Shown: in pieces, positions 34,101 to 44,594 of the stretch
Layout: the number at the start of each line of letters is the position of its first letter
How positions within the stretch are numbered: the stretch's first letter is position 1
Source of the DNA: Favolaschia claudopus
Taxonomy: Eukaryota > Basidiomycota > Agaricomycetes > Agaricales > Mycenaceae
Length of the DNA: 64,000 bases
Direction: 5' to 3'
NCBI GenBank assembly: GCA_037176885.1
Contig: JAWWNJ010000163.1
Location: forward strand, 461,859-525,858
Made by a program: the position numbers and the translations under genes
The notes under the pieces: model-generated
The model's database searches: none
Seen by the model: only the letters and a program-made list of their open reading frames with translations
What the model was told of the DNA's origin: nothing

Positions 34101-35221
34101 TGATGGTCGTTGGTACTCCTTCCAACGGCTTCAATAAAATTGTCGACGCCCGCTGCTCTCTCAGCAGCTACATAGAAGCGCGGCCGATAAAGAACGAGAA
34201 TGCCAGAACGCTGGCCTTGTTCTTACTTGAAGATGTGATTTGTAGGTGGGGTTGCCCGGAGGAACTGGTGACAGATAATGCGCCGGCCTTCCTAGCGGCC
34301 GTAGCCTACCTTGAGTCTAAGTACGGCATAAGAAATATCAGAGTTTCGCCGTATAATTCTCAAGCCAACGGGAAAGTCGAAAATGGGCACTTCTCGATGA
34401 GGCAATCCTTATGGAAAGCCACTGGTGGGAATCCCAGCAAGTGGTACTGGTTCTTCCCGCAGATGTTGTGGGCTGACCGGGTCACTATTCGACGAGGAAC
34501 GGGTTGTTCACCCTACTTTATGGTAACGGGCGCACATCCAATCCTCCCGCTGGATATAGAAGAAGCGACTTGGCTAGTGCATCTGCCCGGTAGGTCTTTA
34601 ACGACCGCTGAGTTAATCGGCTATCGAGCCCAGGCTCTGGCTAAGCACGCCACTCACGTCGAACAGATGAGGGAGCGGGTCACCGACGAGAAACGAGCGA
34701 ATTTGCGCCGGTATGAGATAGCACATAAACATACTATCGAAGATTACCATTTCGAGCCGGGAGACTTGGTGCTCATCAGGAATACGACCGTTGAGAAATC
34801 GCTGAATACGAAGATGGCCGCCAGATACCTGGGACCAGTAATTATCATCCGGCGTACGAAAGGTGGAAGTTATATCGTGGCGGAGATGGACGGCTCTGTC
34901 TTTCAATCGAAGATTGCTCAGTTCAGAGTGGTCCCCTTCGAGCAGCGGCGCTCTATCAAGCTGCCCGCTGACATTCACGACTTAATCGACCTCTCGGCAG
35001 AGACGCTAGAAAAGATGGTCCAGGAGGAAGACGGTTATTCTGGAGATGACTTCCAATTCGGGAATGTAAGGTTAACCCCCAGCGGGGCGGCTGACGAAGA
35101 GCCGGCCCTGCAGGAGGCCTTGCCCGAGGAAGAAGAAGAGGAAGAGGAACCTGACACGGATGAGCCGCTGCCTTTCAAACGAAAGACTCGTTCTGCCACG
35201 AAAGCCGCTGCGCGGGAATGA
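31133..35221 (+). CDS. Pol polyprotein: RT, RNase H, integrase
   Basis: 1362 codons counted from the TTG at 31133; there is no ATG at the start, consistent with expression by -1 frameshift from the protease frame. Reverse transcriptase spans about residues 270-520 with YIDD at 431-434. RNase H follows with VLAVDTSYLGVGVHVY, a QPKRELFGLKRAL helix and ETDAQYLKGM. Integrase begins with an H-H-C-C zinc region (HDSLAHRGVF to KTCELCQL) and has D989, D1048 and E1083, the D,D-35-E triad. The C-terminal PGDLVLIRNT and ARYLGPVII stretch resembles the GPY/F module. No chromodomain is seen. Domain order RT-RH-IN marks the Ty3/gypsy class. No internal stop was found, so it may be active. Confidence 0.94.
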   Translation: MINHQGELAVQIELDENNVPRICALMKSGEEGFSMAETKMAYLAAAMPEVDDKPAAQLFQEYNEQLTEGKNVGESYVAIVANITDKVREKLKDPAAVFMTAGADVESLKQERSRHSAGERCQCCDYADWVVPGFEHNETKVVLMEEIVPEGHPPEVEVKEVFSKKYKPVALKVKPVLEPLPPEFRIERNIIGDPLQNLVPLDPHPPEFVPVGRYTAERKAVVDELHNDGFLNDEEMKLVHHMLSIHENTVAWDDSERGTFRTDFFPPVKFPVKADHKVWVERNIPIPPGQLEEVCKVLRASIDANIYEPSNGSYRTKYFGVLKSDKKSIRLVHSLEPLNAVTIAHSGVPPGAADLAEHFAGRACGSTFDLYSGYNHRLIDPESRDYTTFQTPFGALRLVRLPQGWTNSVPIFHEDVTYILRDEIPAVTRPYIDDVPVAGGFTRYEKPDGTYETIPENPLIRVFVWLHLVDCNRVLTRLAYSGATVSGKKLQICRGTFKVVGHVCSYEGMRPDEDRIGVIERWGPLKDFHDVKAFLGTVGVMRMFIQDYTVKAEPIQKLTRKEVIFEWGPPQDACMKVLKKALRECPALRPIRYEWDTEVVLAVDTSYLGVGVHVYQRDPLDLNKRYYARFSSIPLNERESRYSQPKRELFGLKRALDHMQYWLLGCRKLVVETDAQYLKGMLDHPGMGPNATINRWIEEILMFHFTLKHVPGKTFGPDGLSRRRIQPGDPEYDHPEDEFDNNEPPGLHPESSAWPPLKNFEDFKHDIDTRGGYMVAELAGDEARSAADFENDAEQAWAYTRLSREYVFEVFSQSKGDDKPAGEPLIPDLELKYDPTKREPYSEDQRSVAAKLADERLLLMKEWRRNTLARPDGMNDKEYKAFLRFATGFFEDADGKLYHKSTTGSAHQLVVDKEHRMYMMRAAHDSLAHRGVFATKSLIEMRFWWPEMERDVTWYIKTCELCQLRQRTLLKIPPVVTHTPSLFQVVHVDVMVVGTPSNGFNKIVDARCSLSSYIEARPIKNENARTLALFLLEDVICRWGCPEELVTDNAPAFLAAVAYLESKYGIRNIRVSPYNSQANGKVENGHFSMRQSLWKATGGNPSKWYWFFPQMLWADRVTIRRGTGCSPYFMVTGAHPILPLDIEEATWLVHLPGRSLTTAELIGYRAQALAKHATHVEQMRERVTDEKRANLRRYEIAHKHTIEDYHFEPGDLVLIRNTTVEKSLNTKMAARYLGPVIIIRRTKGGSYIVAEMDGSVFQSKIAQFRVVPFEQRRSIKLPADIHDLIDLSAETLEKMVQEEDGYSGDDFQFGNVRLTPSGAADEEPALQEALPEEEEEEEEPDTDEPLPFKRKTRSATKAAARE

Positions 35222-35443
35222 ATTACTGCTACGATATCTACGTTACAGTCTGAAACGAGATTCGAAGTCTTTAAGTAATTGGATTTCCTTCATCTCCCGC
35301 CAGTGCGCTGCGAACAGGTTGCGCACCCGGGGAGTGTGTGGCGGCCAGCAGAAGGATGAGCCGTGAGGTGTCCGAAACGATTGAGCCAGTACCGAGGATT
35401 CTGAAGAAAGGGGGACCCGCTGGGGGAGCTCTTTAGGAACGAG

Positions 35444-36684
35444 TCAGGGAACATGAGCATCGACGCCGGCAGAGGAGGTCTCGGGGAAGTCGCGAAGGCG
35501 AGCCGAGATCTTCTCTCCTTCGTCGAGGAGCTGCTCGCGCCGGGCCAGAGAGCTGCGAAGGTTCTCATGAATGACCGCCAGCTCGACCATGATGAAATAC
35601 ATCCGCTTGCGCAAGGCAAGGTGGTTGCTCATGAACTCGGTACCCATCTCAACGACGCTAGCGGCCTCGTCGACAACGGCACCTGAAGCGGGTGCCGAAG
35701 CGTAAAACTCAGCCGTTGCTGTAATAAGATTCAGCGGGAAACCACTGACAATGGACGGGAAACTCACCGTTGGTGAGGAAGGAGTCCTCGTGGAACGGGA
35801 CGTTGTCGATGCGAGCGCGCTTGTTGCCTTTGCCCTTCTTAGCGGGGGCCGGGCTATGCTGAAAGATTGAAATGAATGACAGAAGCTAAAGCAGAAATAA
35901 CGTGCAACTTACAGCGCGCGCACCCTTCTTGCCCGCCATGGCTGATTTAGCCTTGGGACCGGTAGGGGGAGCCTTGGGAGCGGGGACATGCTCATCGTCA
36001 ACGAGCATCTGGGTGAACAAACACCCAACGGCGATGATAGAAGTGTCAATCGTCAGCTCTACACAGGCCAGCTGTTAAATGAAAGAACGAACCTCGTCAG
36101 CACCGATGGTGGTGAGAGCGGGCGATGGAGCACGAACGGTGCCTTCGTCCTCGTCCTCAGACTCGGGTTCACCCTGAGACCGCCCGCGAGTACTCTTCTA
36201 GCGGGGGATGGTTGTGAGTCAATGGTGAGCACGGCAATAAAAGTCAGTGAAACCGACCCGGGTCCCCTTGGAAGAAGAAACGGTGGAGACGGGCGGGATC
36301 GCCTTCTTGGAACGGTCTTCGTGAATGGCCTTGGTGATCCGCCGCAGGGCATCGTACCCAGCGGGGAAGGTCACGTCCCGTTTACCATCCGGGTCGTACA
36401 AGGAGTGGTAATATTCACGCGAGGTGAAGATTGCCTCACGAAGAACCGCGCTCTTGTCTTCCAAAATAAAAGGCATGAGCGGGGGAAGGCGCGCCTACGA
36501 ACGAAAGAATAATGTTAACAAAACGAGACTGGTCAATGTAGCCGGCGGCTCTTACGAGAATCTCGGCGACGTCCTTGAGCTGGTTTTTACGAGACTCGGG
36601 CGGCGAATACTTGACGAGGTTGGCGGCAACGTCCATAGCCTTGAGGAAATCGGCTTTGACGGTGTTGTAATCGTTTTGAGACAT
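35444..36684 (-). CDS. antisense gene C5: basic/coiled-coil-like cargo protein
   Basis: Minus-strand spliced gene downstream of pol. Exon 1 starts at 36684 (MSQNDYNTVKADFLKAMDV) and ends at a GTAAGA donor. The next exon contains PFILEDKSAVLREAIFTSRE and RRITKAIHEDRSKKA. Further exons give an acidic stretch (PESEDEDEGT), a basic patch (KKGKGNKRARID) that could act as a nuclear signal, and a C-terminal heptad-like helix (RSSLARREQLLDEGEKISAR). The stop is at 35444-35446. The matching gene in element B (55591-57031) has the same layout of basic KRAR patch and terminal helices. I do not recognise a known family. Its exact inner exon borders were not all fixed. It does not show the Cys-rich finger of its neighbours. 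Confidence 0.7.
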
Positions 36685-36934
36685 TTTGGAGGAAGCAGAG
36701 TAAAGACAGTAGACGAGGCTGGGGGTCTACCTGTCCGCCCGCTGCTTCTTATACTCGAGCGGCCGTAATTAACGCCGTAAGGATAATTTGGACGAAATTT
36801 GGTCAACGGCCGAACTTGGATTACCATTTATGGTAGATGCACCCGCCGGTGGCGCAGAAAATTATTTCAAACGCACCCGATCGTTCCGTGGCACGAAAAT
36901 TTGCTGCCGGGGAACCTGAATTTCCTCTGATCGA

Positions 36935-36973
36935 TCAACTGGGGACAGTTGAGATTTCTGAAAGGGGGAGAGG
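36935..36973 (+). promoter_or_regulatory. internal hairpin plus polypurine module of element C
   Basis: TCAACTGGGGACAGTTGA forms a six-pair hairpin at 36935-36952. Seven bases later comes GAAAGGGGGAGAGG (36960-36973). The same design, TCAACTCGGGAGAGTTGA then GAAAGGGGGGAGA, sits at the 3' LTR border. It lies just upstream of gene C5 and could be a second plus-strand primer or a promoter part. Confidence 0.65.
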
Positions 36974-37103
36974 TGGGTCACCTAGCACGTCATTTGAGGG
37001 CAGCGGGCACATCTTTACCAAGAAATAAATGTTTCCAAGGCCTCACATGGGGCGGGAGCGTGCGTTATCGGAACGAACTATCCGAAAGTACATGTGCCTG
37101 TAT

Positions 37104-37732
37104 CTACACTGCCCGCATCCTAGCCGGAAGATCCAGGAAAAGATTATTGGCGAGAACGTCTAACCGCTCGCGGATAACAGCAACATACGCAGCCGGGAGA
37201 TTAGCCGTTTTGGCCTCCTGAAGAAGATGGAAAACCAAGCGGGCCTCGAAGTAAAAAGACAGCCGTTGGGCTGCCTCTGCGACGTTCCGCCCGACGATTA
37301 CAGAATGGTATTGTTGCCAGAATGGGAACTGCGCCAGGGTCCCCTCATGAAGGACGTCCCAAGCAGCTAGCTGTTCCTTCGTAGCCGCTAGAAGCGAGCG
37401 GGGAATCAGTTGTGGCGCAACAGATAAGAAAGAAGTCGTCACTTACGATCGGGACCCTCTTTGAAACGGTGCCGGCGGGCAGCAATTTCATCGGCCAGCT
37501 CAGCGGTCTGGGTGTACGAGCAGTTGTGCTTCAGCAAGTAACAGCGGGTGCACGGCGCTCCCCACTCAGTAAACTCGCAATGAGAACGGGCGTTGAGGCA
37601 CGCAGAGCATACCCGGCCAGGCTGCCGAATGATGAGGAATTACCCGAGGCAAAATGTTCAGGAACGTACATAGTACTCCCTGAGCGGGCCGACGGGGTCA
37701 TTCGGGAAGAGTGGATGTTCCAGCAAAGACAT
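37104..37732 (-). CDS. antisense gene C2: small Cys-rich finger protein
   Basis: Three exons (37732-37670, 37621-37447, 37387-37104) sum to 174 codons. The second exon opens with the finger: C26, C29, C36, W41, C45, C48 and C55, i.e. C-x2-C-x6-C-x4-W-x3-C-x2-C-x6-C, with segments CSACLNARSHC and EWGAPCTRC. The rest is helical, ending AAYVAVIRERLDVLANNLFL. Introns are in phase 0 and phase 1, the same as in C3, C4 and B3. The finger would bind zinc through its cysteines; binding to DNA, RNA or protein cannot be decided from sequence. Tandem neighbours C3 and C4 are paralogues. Not seen in any retrotransposon I know. Confidence 0.82.
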
Positions 37733-38015
37733 GAGTGGACGACTGAAGCAAATGGGACCTTCCCGCCAGCTTAAATATCTCTCTGAGACCTGGCGGGAGA
37801 CCCAAAAACAGAGAGATCGACAGCGGGACTCATTGCACCCGATGCTCCCGGAAGATCCGCAATACATGTGGAATATCCAACGAGGTGCTGAGCTCCCGCT
37901 GGGCAAAAACACGAGGAAGCTTTGGTTTCTAGGAAGCCTTCCTAATCGGGCAGCTTGAAACAGAGTTTTAAAGATGCAAGTTCGTTTGACAGTGGGAATA
38001 TATTTCCTACTACGC

Positions 38016-38687
38016 TTACGGCCCGATGAACATGACGGGCGGGAGCCTTGCGCCGGACTGGAGGGCTACAGCGTCTAACCTATCCCGGAGGAGATCTACA
38101 ATTTCCTTTCGTACGCCCGCCCCCTTCGCGTCAAACCACAGTCCGTACAAGAAGCGTAGCTGGCCAAACCCAAGGGTGCCGAGCATGGACCTGGCGGCGA
38201 GGATGGTGCAAGTACGCACGTCAATGTATCTCTTCTCGTCGAGCCGGGCACCGGCAGCCCGGGCGTACCAGTCAAACTGAGCGATCCGCCCGGCGGAGGG
38301 AGCTAGAATTCACTAAGACCCCCGCTGAGCGGTATAAAGATAGAAAGCAGACTTACCTGGCCGAGAGGCTAGGAGAGTGTCGCGACGACGGCTGTTCTCG
38401 GCCTGCCAGACGGACTTCTTGGTGTAGCAGCACAAGGCGGCGCGGCCTATGAACATGCAGCTGAGGCAGGCTTCACCCCACTGAATCCAGATGCAATGAC
38501 GGTAGTTCTTGAGGCAGCACTGGCATTCGTACTCCGGCTAAGAAGAGGCAACCGTCAGCGGGAGAACACTGAGAAAGAACGAAAGACCCACGAATTGAGC
38601 TTGAAGTACGAGCTGGTACTCTGAGGGACCGGTGAAGCTCCTAAAGCGTTCTGAGTAAAAAGTCGCTGCCAAAGAAAAGGCGGGCAT
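38016..38687 (-). CDS. antisense gene C3: small Cys-rich finger protein
   Basis: Three exons (38687-38592, 38537-38357, 38302-38016) sum to 188 codons. The start MPAFSLAATFYSERF resembles that of the element B gene B3 (MKAFSLASQLYSP). The finger has C37, C40, C47, W52, C56, C59 and a Cys pair at 68-69, the same spacing as in C2 and C4. The C-terminal part is helical (GQLRFLYGLWFDAKGAGVRK, then LLRDRLDAVALQ). Intron phases are 0 and 1. Function unknown; it most likely arose by tandem duplication within the element. Confidence 0.82.
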
Positions 38688-38859
38688 CGCTCGAAGGACT
38701 CACTGGGCACCGGCCGCTATAAGTAAAACCTATAGCCGACGGGTGAATACCACCGGCTGCCGGACCAAAAGCTCAGAAGGAATCAGACATCACGATAACG
38801 GCTTGCGACCGGGCAAAGAGATTTATTTGACCCTAACGGGGAAAAGCTACTAGCCTGGG

Positions 38860-39602
38860 TTACCGCTCGAAGGTCTGGCGGCGCGTGCCTTGGGCCAAGG
38901 GCACGACGGTCGGAACATTAGAGTCCCGTCGCCTGATATCATGGAGCAGGATAGCTGCGTCGACGTCGCACTGGGCATGGATCGAGCGATCTTGGGTACG
39001 CCACTCGCGTAAAACTCGAGATAGGATGTTGTAGAAATACAGCCGCCGGCTGGAGTGAGCGGCGTGGTTTAGGTCGTGAGCAATGTCCCAGTCACGAAGG
39101 TCGCCAGCAAATTCCTCCCGCCGACGCAAGAAGTCAGCGGGCTCACCGTCCACCGAACCTATAAACATATCGGGGCTTAAGCCGCCGAGGCGCAAGTGGT
39201 ACCAGAGTTCGAGGAATGCAAGGTCGTACAACGTGCCGCCTGGATAGAATAAGAAAGATGAGAATTCGAAGAGCGGCAGGGCTTACCGCTGCGATAGATG
39301 AAAAGTGTCGGAAAGGTTGAAGACGGATAGGTATATTTGAACCAATCCACCCCGGCGAACAAGCATTTGGGGACCTTCGCCTCCCGGCACCGAGTGCACT
39401 TTGAGCCCCAGTGAAGAAATTCACAGTCTTCGCCGGCGTCGCTGCAAGGCGTGCAGACAAGATTCGGCTAGCGGCTGGTTGGACTTGGCGCAGAAATGTG
39501 TTGAAGACGGCCTACCACAGTATAGATCTTGCGCACAAAGTCTTGACTAACCGCCGGGAAGAAATGGTAGTCAATTAAGACTGCACCTACGGGCTGCGGC
39601 AT
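38860..39602 (-). CDS. antisense gene C4: small Cys-rich finger protein
   Basis: Three exons (39602-39519, 39467-39287, 39239-38860) sum to 215 codons. The finger residues are C33, C36, C43, W48, C52, C55 and C63, with CTPCSDAGEDC and HWGSKCTRC visible. Downstream is a long helical region with YDLAFLELWYHLRLGG and HAAHSSRRLYFYNILSRVLR. Intron phases are 0 and 1. It is the first of three tandem paralogues when read in the antisense direction. The product is the longest of the three because of a longer third exon. No known family. Confidence 0.82.
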
Positions 39603-40382
39603 GACAATGAAAAGAAAAGATGATTTGATTTGGCTATCTACCCCTATCAACTATACAAGTACGGTAGTGGGCAGCTCGGGCCGCCGGGTCAGCCCTACTC
39701 TACGTTATCGCTCTTACGAGACCAGCGGGAGAAATGGGGAACCAGTCACCCGGTGGAGTCCGAGGACAGCCGCTGACAGCTGGATGAGATGCCGCGGGCG
39801 ATCCCCGCTATCTGATGACCCCGGTGATAAGCACCGTTGCCGCTCGGCATGTTGAAAAACTCGGAAGTTCAAGGTTCAGCTCGCTCTCCAGGTCGTACTC
39901 AAGTCGACGGGCGTAGCACTTAGCCAGAATCTCTCGCTTTAAGCTCTTACAAACCACTAGGAGAATCTAGCCGGGGACTCTGACTTAGGAACTTAAAAGA
40001 ACTTAGAGATTTCACACAAGAAAGGAGCAGCGGTATTCAAGAAGCTTTTATTCATCGGCTCTTTGGCCGGCACATGCTGCTGTACTACTTGGGGCATTTG
40101 ATTTTTATTTCTACGGATCGTGGCGGGTGGAATTCCACCAGGCCAGATCCTTCGCAACCAGCGGGATTATGGGACCCGTACCCGTAGCTTTTGATGATAT
40201 TGGGGGCCGCTCGGCCCCCGCGATTATTGAATACAGAAAAATATTTCTGAGAAAGAAGTCAGTTGAAGTCGAACTTAGCGGGAAGAATAGGCAAGTTGCT
40301 CACTTGCCGCCCGCCCACCCACGAGGAACTCTGGAAAGAAGGGTCAGAAGAAGTCAAGGAGGTACTAGTTGGACTCACCGGC
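39603..40382. other. spacer between antisense genes C1 and C4
   Basis: About 780 bp. No supported exon on either strand. It should contain the promoter of C4 and the terminator of C1. A palindrome-rich stretch (GGGGGCCGCTCGGCCCCC near 40200) could form a hairpin just after C1. Confidence 0.45.
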
Positions 40383-43300
40383 TCAGGCATAGTCGTCGAG
40401 GTCGATGACGGAGGCCTCGACGGTGTCGTCGACTTCTCCAACTGCGTCAGCCTCGGCGGCGTCCCCTTCCTCGACAGACATGGCGTCCGCGTCCTCGTCG
40501 TCGAGTTGCTCGGCAACGCTGCCGGCGACCTCGTCCTCGCTGTCCTCTTCCTCAGACTCGTCCCCGCTAGAGACCTCCTCGAAAGCGAAGGCTTCAGCCA
40601 AGAAGTCCCGCTCGAGTGCTAAGTGACCCACCTCAGTCACCGGCGCGACGACTTCCGCGTCGCTCACGAACTCCTCGTCCTCAGGCTCGTCGGCACGACC
40701 TTTGCCTTTCGAGCGGGATCGTGGCTCTGGAGTCGGCGGGTGGGATCCGAGATCCATGGCTGGGACGGTCAAGATTGACTTAGCAGGCAATTATGATAGA
40801 AGAAATTGAAAAAGGGACTTACCGTCGAGCGGGCCGTCGTCAGCCGATTCCTCCTCAGTAGGAGAAGGCGGCGGGCGGAACTCGTCGTTGGGCGCGTCGG
40901 TCTCGTCGTCGTGAACCACCGGGTCAGACTTGACCTTGGACTTCCTGGCGGCAGGAGCTTTGCGACGGCGGGGAGGTTTGACTTCCTCATCAGGAGCCTC
41001 CATGAAAGTTCCCCGGGCGTACAACTGACGGAAGAAACCCGGCACGTTCTGGTGCTTGGCGCTATAAGGCAGCGGATGCCCATCGAAGTCCAAGGGATCG
41101 AGTTCGAGCGGGCCGTCGCCGTCCTTGTGGGCGCGAGCTCTAACTCTCGAGCCATCGGGGCCGGTCGAAGAGACAGGGATCTTCTCGCCCTCTTCGTCCT
41201 CCTTGAAGATGACCTCGTAGCAGTCGTCCGGCTGTGAAGGAAATAAGGAGATAGAAAAGATTTAGAAAGGGGGAGGGCTTACCTCGACCTGTATGAACTC
41301 AGGTGCCCGCTTGTCTTTATCGTCCGACGGAATCAAGAAGAAACCAAGAGGCGCGGACCGGTCGTTGGCGTCATAAGCCTTATAGAAGTTATAGGCTGTG
41401 CCAAAGATCGGGACGTCCGCCTCATCGAGGAGCGCCATCGGGAAGAATTGCCAGGCGCGGATTTGGTTGATATCCGTGCCGGCGTGCATCCCCTGGGTCA
41501 TCGCGATACGAAGCATGTGCTCCATGTGCTCCTCCCGCTCTTCGACCGTTTTGCCGTCGAAGCGGGCGACGAAATCTTCGCGTTTGACCTGCCGGCGGGT
41601 GGTGAGAATGGCGTGCAGCAATTTGAACATTTTGCGGCGAAGGTGGGCGTAGGCGCTTTCCAGCGAGTTTTGAATCGAGAAAATGGTTGCGCTGGCCTGA
41701 TTCACGTCCTCGTTGAGGTCATACCACTCTGCAAAGTAACGGTCAGCGGGAGAAAGATAGAAAATCATTTTTAATTCTTACCCGGGCGGGTCATGGAGGT
41801 CCATTCCTTGAGCTCGGTGCCCATGAGGCTCAGTTCCTCGCCGGTAGCCAAGAAAGTGCAGTCTTTCTTAGACTTCGAGCTGGCGCAGGCTGAGCACTCA
41901 GCGGGGAATGCGGAGACATCGCACTCCGACCCGTTATGGATGCAACGGATGCACCGGGGGCCGTACTGAGGAGAAAACAAGGATTAGAAGAAAACCCAGT
42001 CAGCCGTTTGAGGCACTTACCTGAGCGAGGAACAACTCGAGGGTTGTCACGAAATTGTCAGAGCTGAGGGCGAACATTCCCCGCTCCGGGTCGATCGGGA
42101 GCTCCTTGCGCATGGCGGCGTTCGGGTAGGCAGAAAGGAATTTCTTGAGGAGCTCTTTGTTAGGAATAACAAAGCCCTCTCCTTTGGCCTTCTTAGTGGT
42201 CGGCGGGTTCTAGAATTTGGTCTGGTTTATACCGGGCGAGATGAACGTTGAAAGAAATTGAACCAAGACTCACCGGGTTGATACCGAGGTTGCGGATGAT
42301 CATGCGGTAGGCCATGTCGGCCACGACGTTGGTCATCGACGGCACCTCGTCAATCAACACATCCTCTTGAGGGTGGCGGGGGGATGGCTTTGATGTGGAG
42401 GCCTTCCTCGTCGGCGGGGGTTTGGTAATGACTATGAAGGGAAAATTCAGCAGGCGTTTGTACTTGAAAATTAAAAGTTCACTTACGAACGATAGGCTTC
42501 TTGGAAGCCTTGACCTCGGATTCGGAGACGTACTCGAGCGGGGGAGTCTAGGAAAAATTTATAGTTAACTCTATGTCCGCCTTACATTTGGGGCAACAAC
42601 GAGTAACTACTACCTCCTGACGGGCGGGCGCCTTGCCTTTGCCTTTTTCCTTGTCCTCCTTGACCTTCTTCGCTGGCGAAGTTTCGGCGGTGGCGGAGGC
42701 TTTGCGTTTCGAGCCGCTGGCGGCAGCCAGGGGCGAGTCGGCGGGCACCGTGATCTTGCGCTTCCTCACAGTGACCCGGCCGGGGTCTTCAGTAGCGGAG
42801 GTGTCTGTCTGAAACGAAGAGTCAGCCGATGGAGTTGAGTTAGAAAGAAACACTCACTGTCTTCTTGAACTTCGGGAGGGGCTTTCTCTCCCGGGGAGTA
42901 TCTTCGTCCTGCAAAGACAAAAAGAAGATAAGTCAAGAAAGAACCAAAAGATAGAATCTCTTACCTTGGGCGCGGGGGCCGGCTTGGCTGACTGCTCAGA
43001 GTCGGCAGCAGGCTTGCCGCCGCTCTTGGTGGATTTGGAAGAGCCGCCGGCGGCCTTGGCGCGAGCCTTGGGCTTGCCGTCGTCGCCCTTCGACGACAAC
43101 TGCCTCGCTGACGAGGAAGAGGCCTAGCGGGTGTCAGTTACGACCTTCAATAAAGGGACTGGACTCACCGCGGTGGCCTTGGCCGGCCGAAAATCCTCAG
43201 GCGTTAGCCGAGGCGGGAGCTCGGGAACCTGGAAACTCGAAATGCTGGCCGTCGGCTCCTTAGGGACCGTGAGCTAGGAAAAGTTGGGAAAGTTAGCCGT

Positions 43301-43901
43301 GCAGGTTGAATAGATGACAGAGGAGGGCTTACACTGAGGTCCTCCATGGCCTTCTTGCCGATGGCCAGCTTCCAAAGCTCCGGGCGATGCTGCTGCGGAT
43401 CGATTCTCTTCAGTTGCCGCCCGAGGTAGTAGCTGAACGCGATGGCCATCGGGGGAACTTTCTCTTCGCTGCCTTTGGCAAAGTTAAGTCCTGCCCGGTG
43501 AATGCCCTGGCCGATTAAATCAGTAAACGGGCGGTACAAAAAGGAATGGAATGAAGACTCACGAGCTCCTCCTGGAGGTCTTCGATGATCTCGGCTACCT
43601 CAGCGGTGGGCGTCTCGTCCAAGGCCCCGGGGGTGATGAGCTTCTTGGCCTTTTCGAACTTGTCCGGGCGGCCGCGCCAGCTAGACCAAAAATCGATGTG
43701 GTCGTTAAGGTTGATTCGAGGAGTCGACTTGGCGGGGGCCTGAGAAGACGGAGCCGCCGACGGTGCAGCAGCCGGAGTCTGTTTTGGCGCAGGTGTCGAA
43801 ACAGGAGAAGTTGCCCGGGTGGGAACTCTAGAAGGACGGTGGACGGAGCGAGAAGCTGAAGCCGGCGGGCGTTGGCGGGGTGTTTCTTTATCGGAAGCCA
43901 T
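40383..43901 (-). CDS. antisense gene C1: large finger protein, acidic tail
   Basis: The largest antisense gene, with about ten or more small introns. It starts MASDKETPRQRPP at 43901 and ends DLDDYA before the stop at 40383-40385. Order of parts: Pro/Ala-rich N terminus; a small folded block (DHIDFWSSWRGRPDKFEKAK and GRQLKRIDPQQHRPELWKLA); Lys-rich linkers (KRKASATAE, KEDKEKGKGKAP); a helical block (FVIPNKELLKKFLSAYPNA); then the finger CIRCIHNGSEC with Phe in place of Trp and CSAC, same spacing as the small paralogues; a coi­led-coil-like block (SAYAHLRRKMFKLLHAI); and a long Asp/Glu-rich tail (SSGDESEEEDSEDE). Basic linkers and an acidic tail suggest a nuclear, chromatin-facing protein, but this is inference. 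The element B gene at 51447-53808 has the same plan. Not every exon border was fixed. Confidence 0.72.
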
Positions 43902-44557
43902 TTCGCGGATGAGGCGTCGCGAGATGAGCGGGTAGGAAGAAGTGGTCCCCAGTGCAATGCACTCAAGATCGTCGCCGGGTAAGAAAGACAGAAAGAAGGG
44001 CCAGAGGGAGCGAGTCAAGGGGGTGCCCAAGCTGGGGAATCGGTGGGGAACCTACCAAAATCCTCTCGACTCTTTATACCTCTCGAGGTCGGAGTTTGAA
44101 TGTTTGATGGGATTCTCTGGAAAATTTTCATGAGAAACATTTGAATGGAGAAGCGGGGGGTCGCTGCGGCTTCTTTGATCCAAAACATTCCAGATTGCGA
44201 CCACATACAACGGCCTTAGAGAGCGCAGGGTTAGAGTTCGACCCTAGTGCTTCTCAAATTGATGTACTTCCGAAAATGGCAATGGTGGCGCCTCATAATG
44301 AAAATGACGGCATCGCCGGCCGCGGCGAGAAGTTAAGGCGAGAAGCTGTCAACGGAAGTAGAGTGGGAATCTAAAATTAGGTCGCCACGAGTCTTTCGTT
44401 AAGGTTTTTCTCTCATGAAATACCAAAGGGGACGAGCGGGAACCGGGCCTCACTGGCGGCCCGTTCGTTATCTAAGATTATTCCAAGGCGAAGTTTTGTC
44501 TTGAAGTCCCCTTCCCCGGGAAGATGGATAAGATCCCTAGCGGGCGATCACAAGTCG
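43902..44557. other. upstream region of C1 to polypurine module
   Basis: About 650 bp between the antisense gene C1 and the 3' end of the element. No exon is supported. It must hold the C1 promoter, pointing away from the 3' LTR. Confidence 0.45.
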
Positions 44558-44594
44558 TCAACTCGGGAGAGTTGAAATCTAGAAAGGGGGGAGA
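44558..44594 (+). other. hairpin and polypurine tract at 3' LTR of C
   Basis: TCAACTCGGGAGAGTTGA (44558-44575) forms a hairpin and GAAAGGGGGGAGA (44582-44594) runs straight into the LTR start TGATAG. This is the plus-strand primer. See the internal copy at 36935. Confidence 0.85.
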
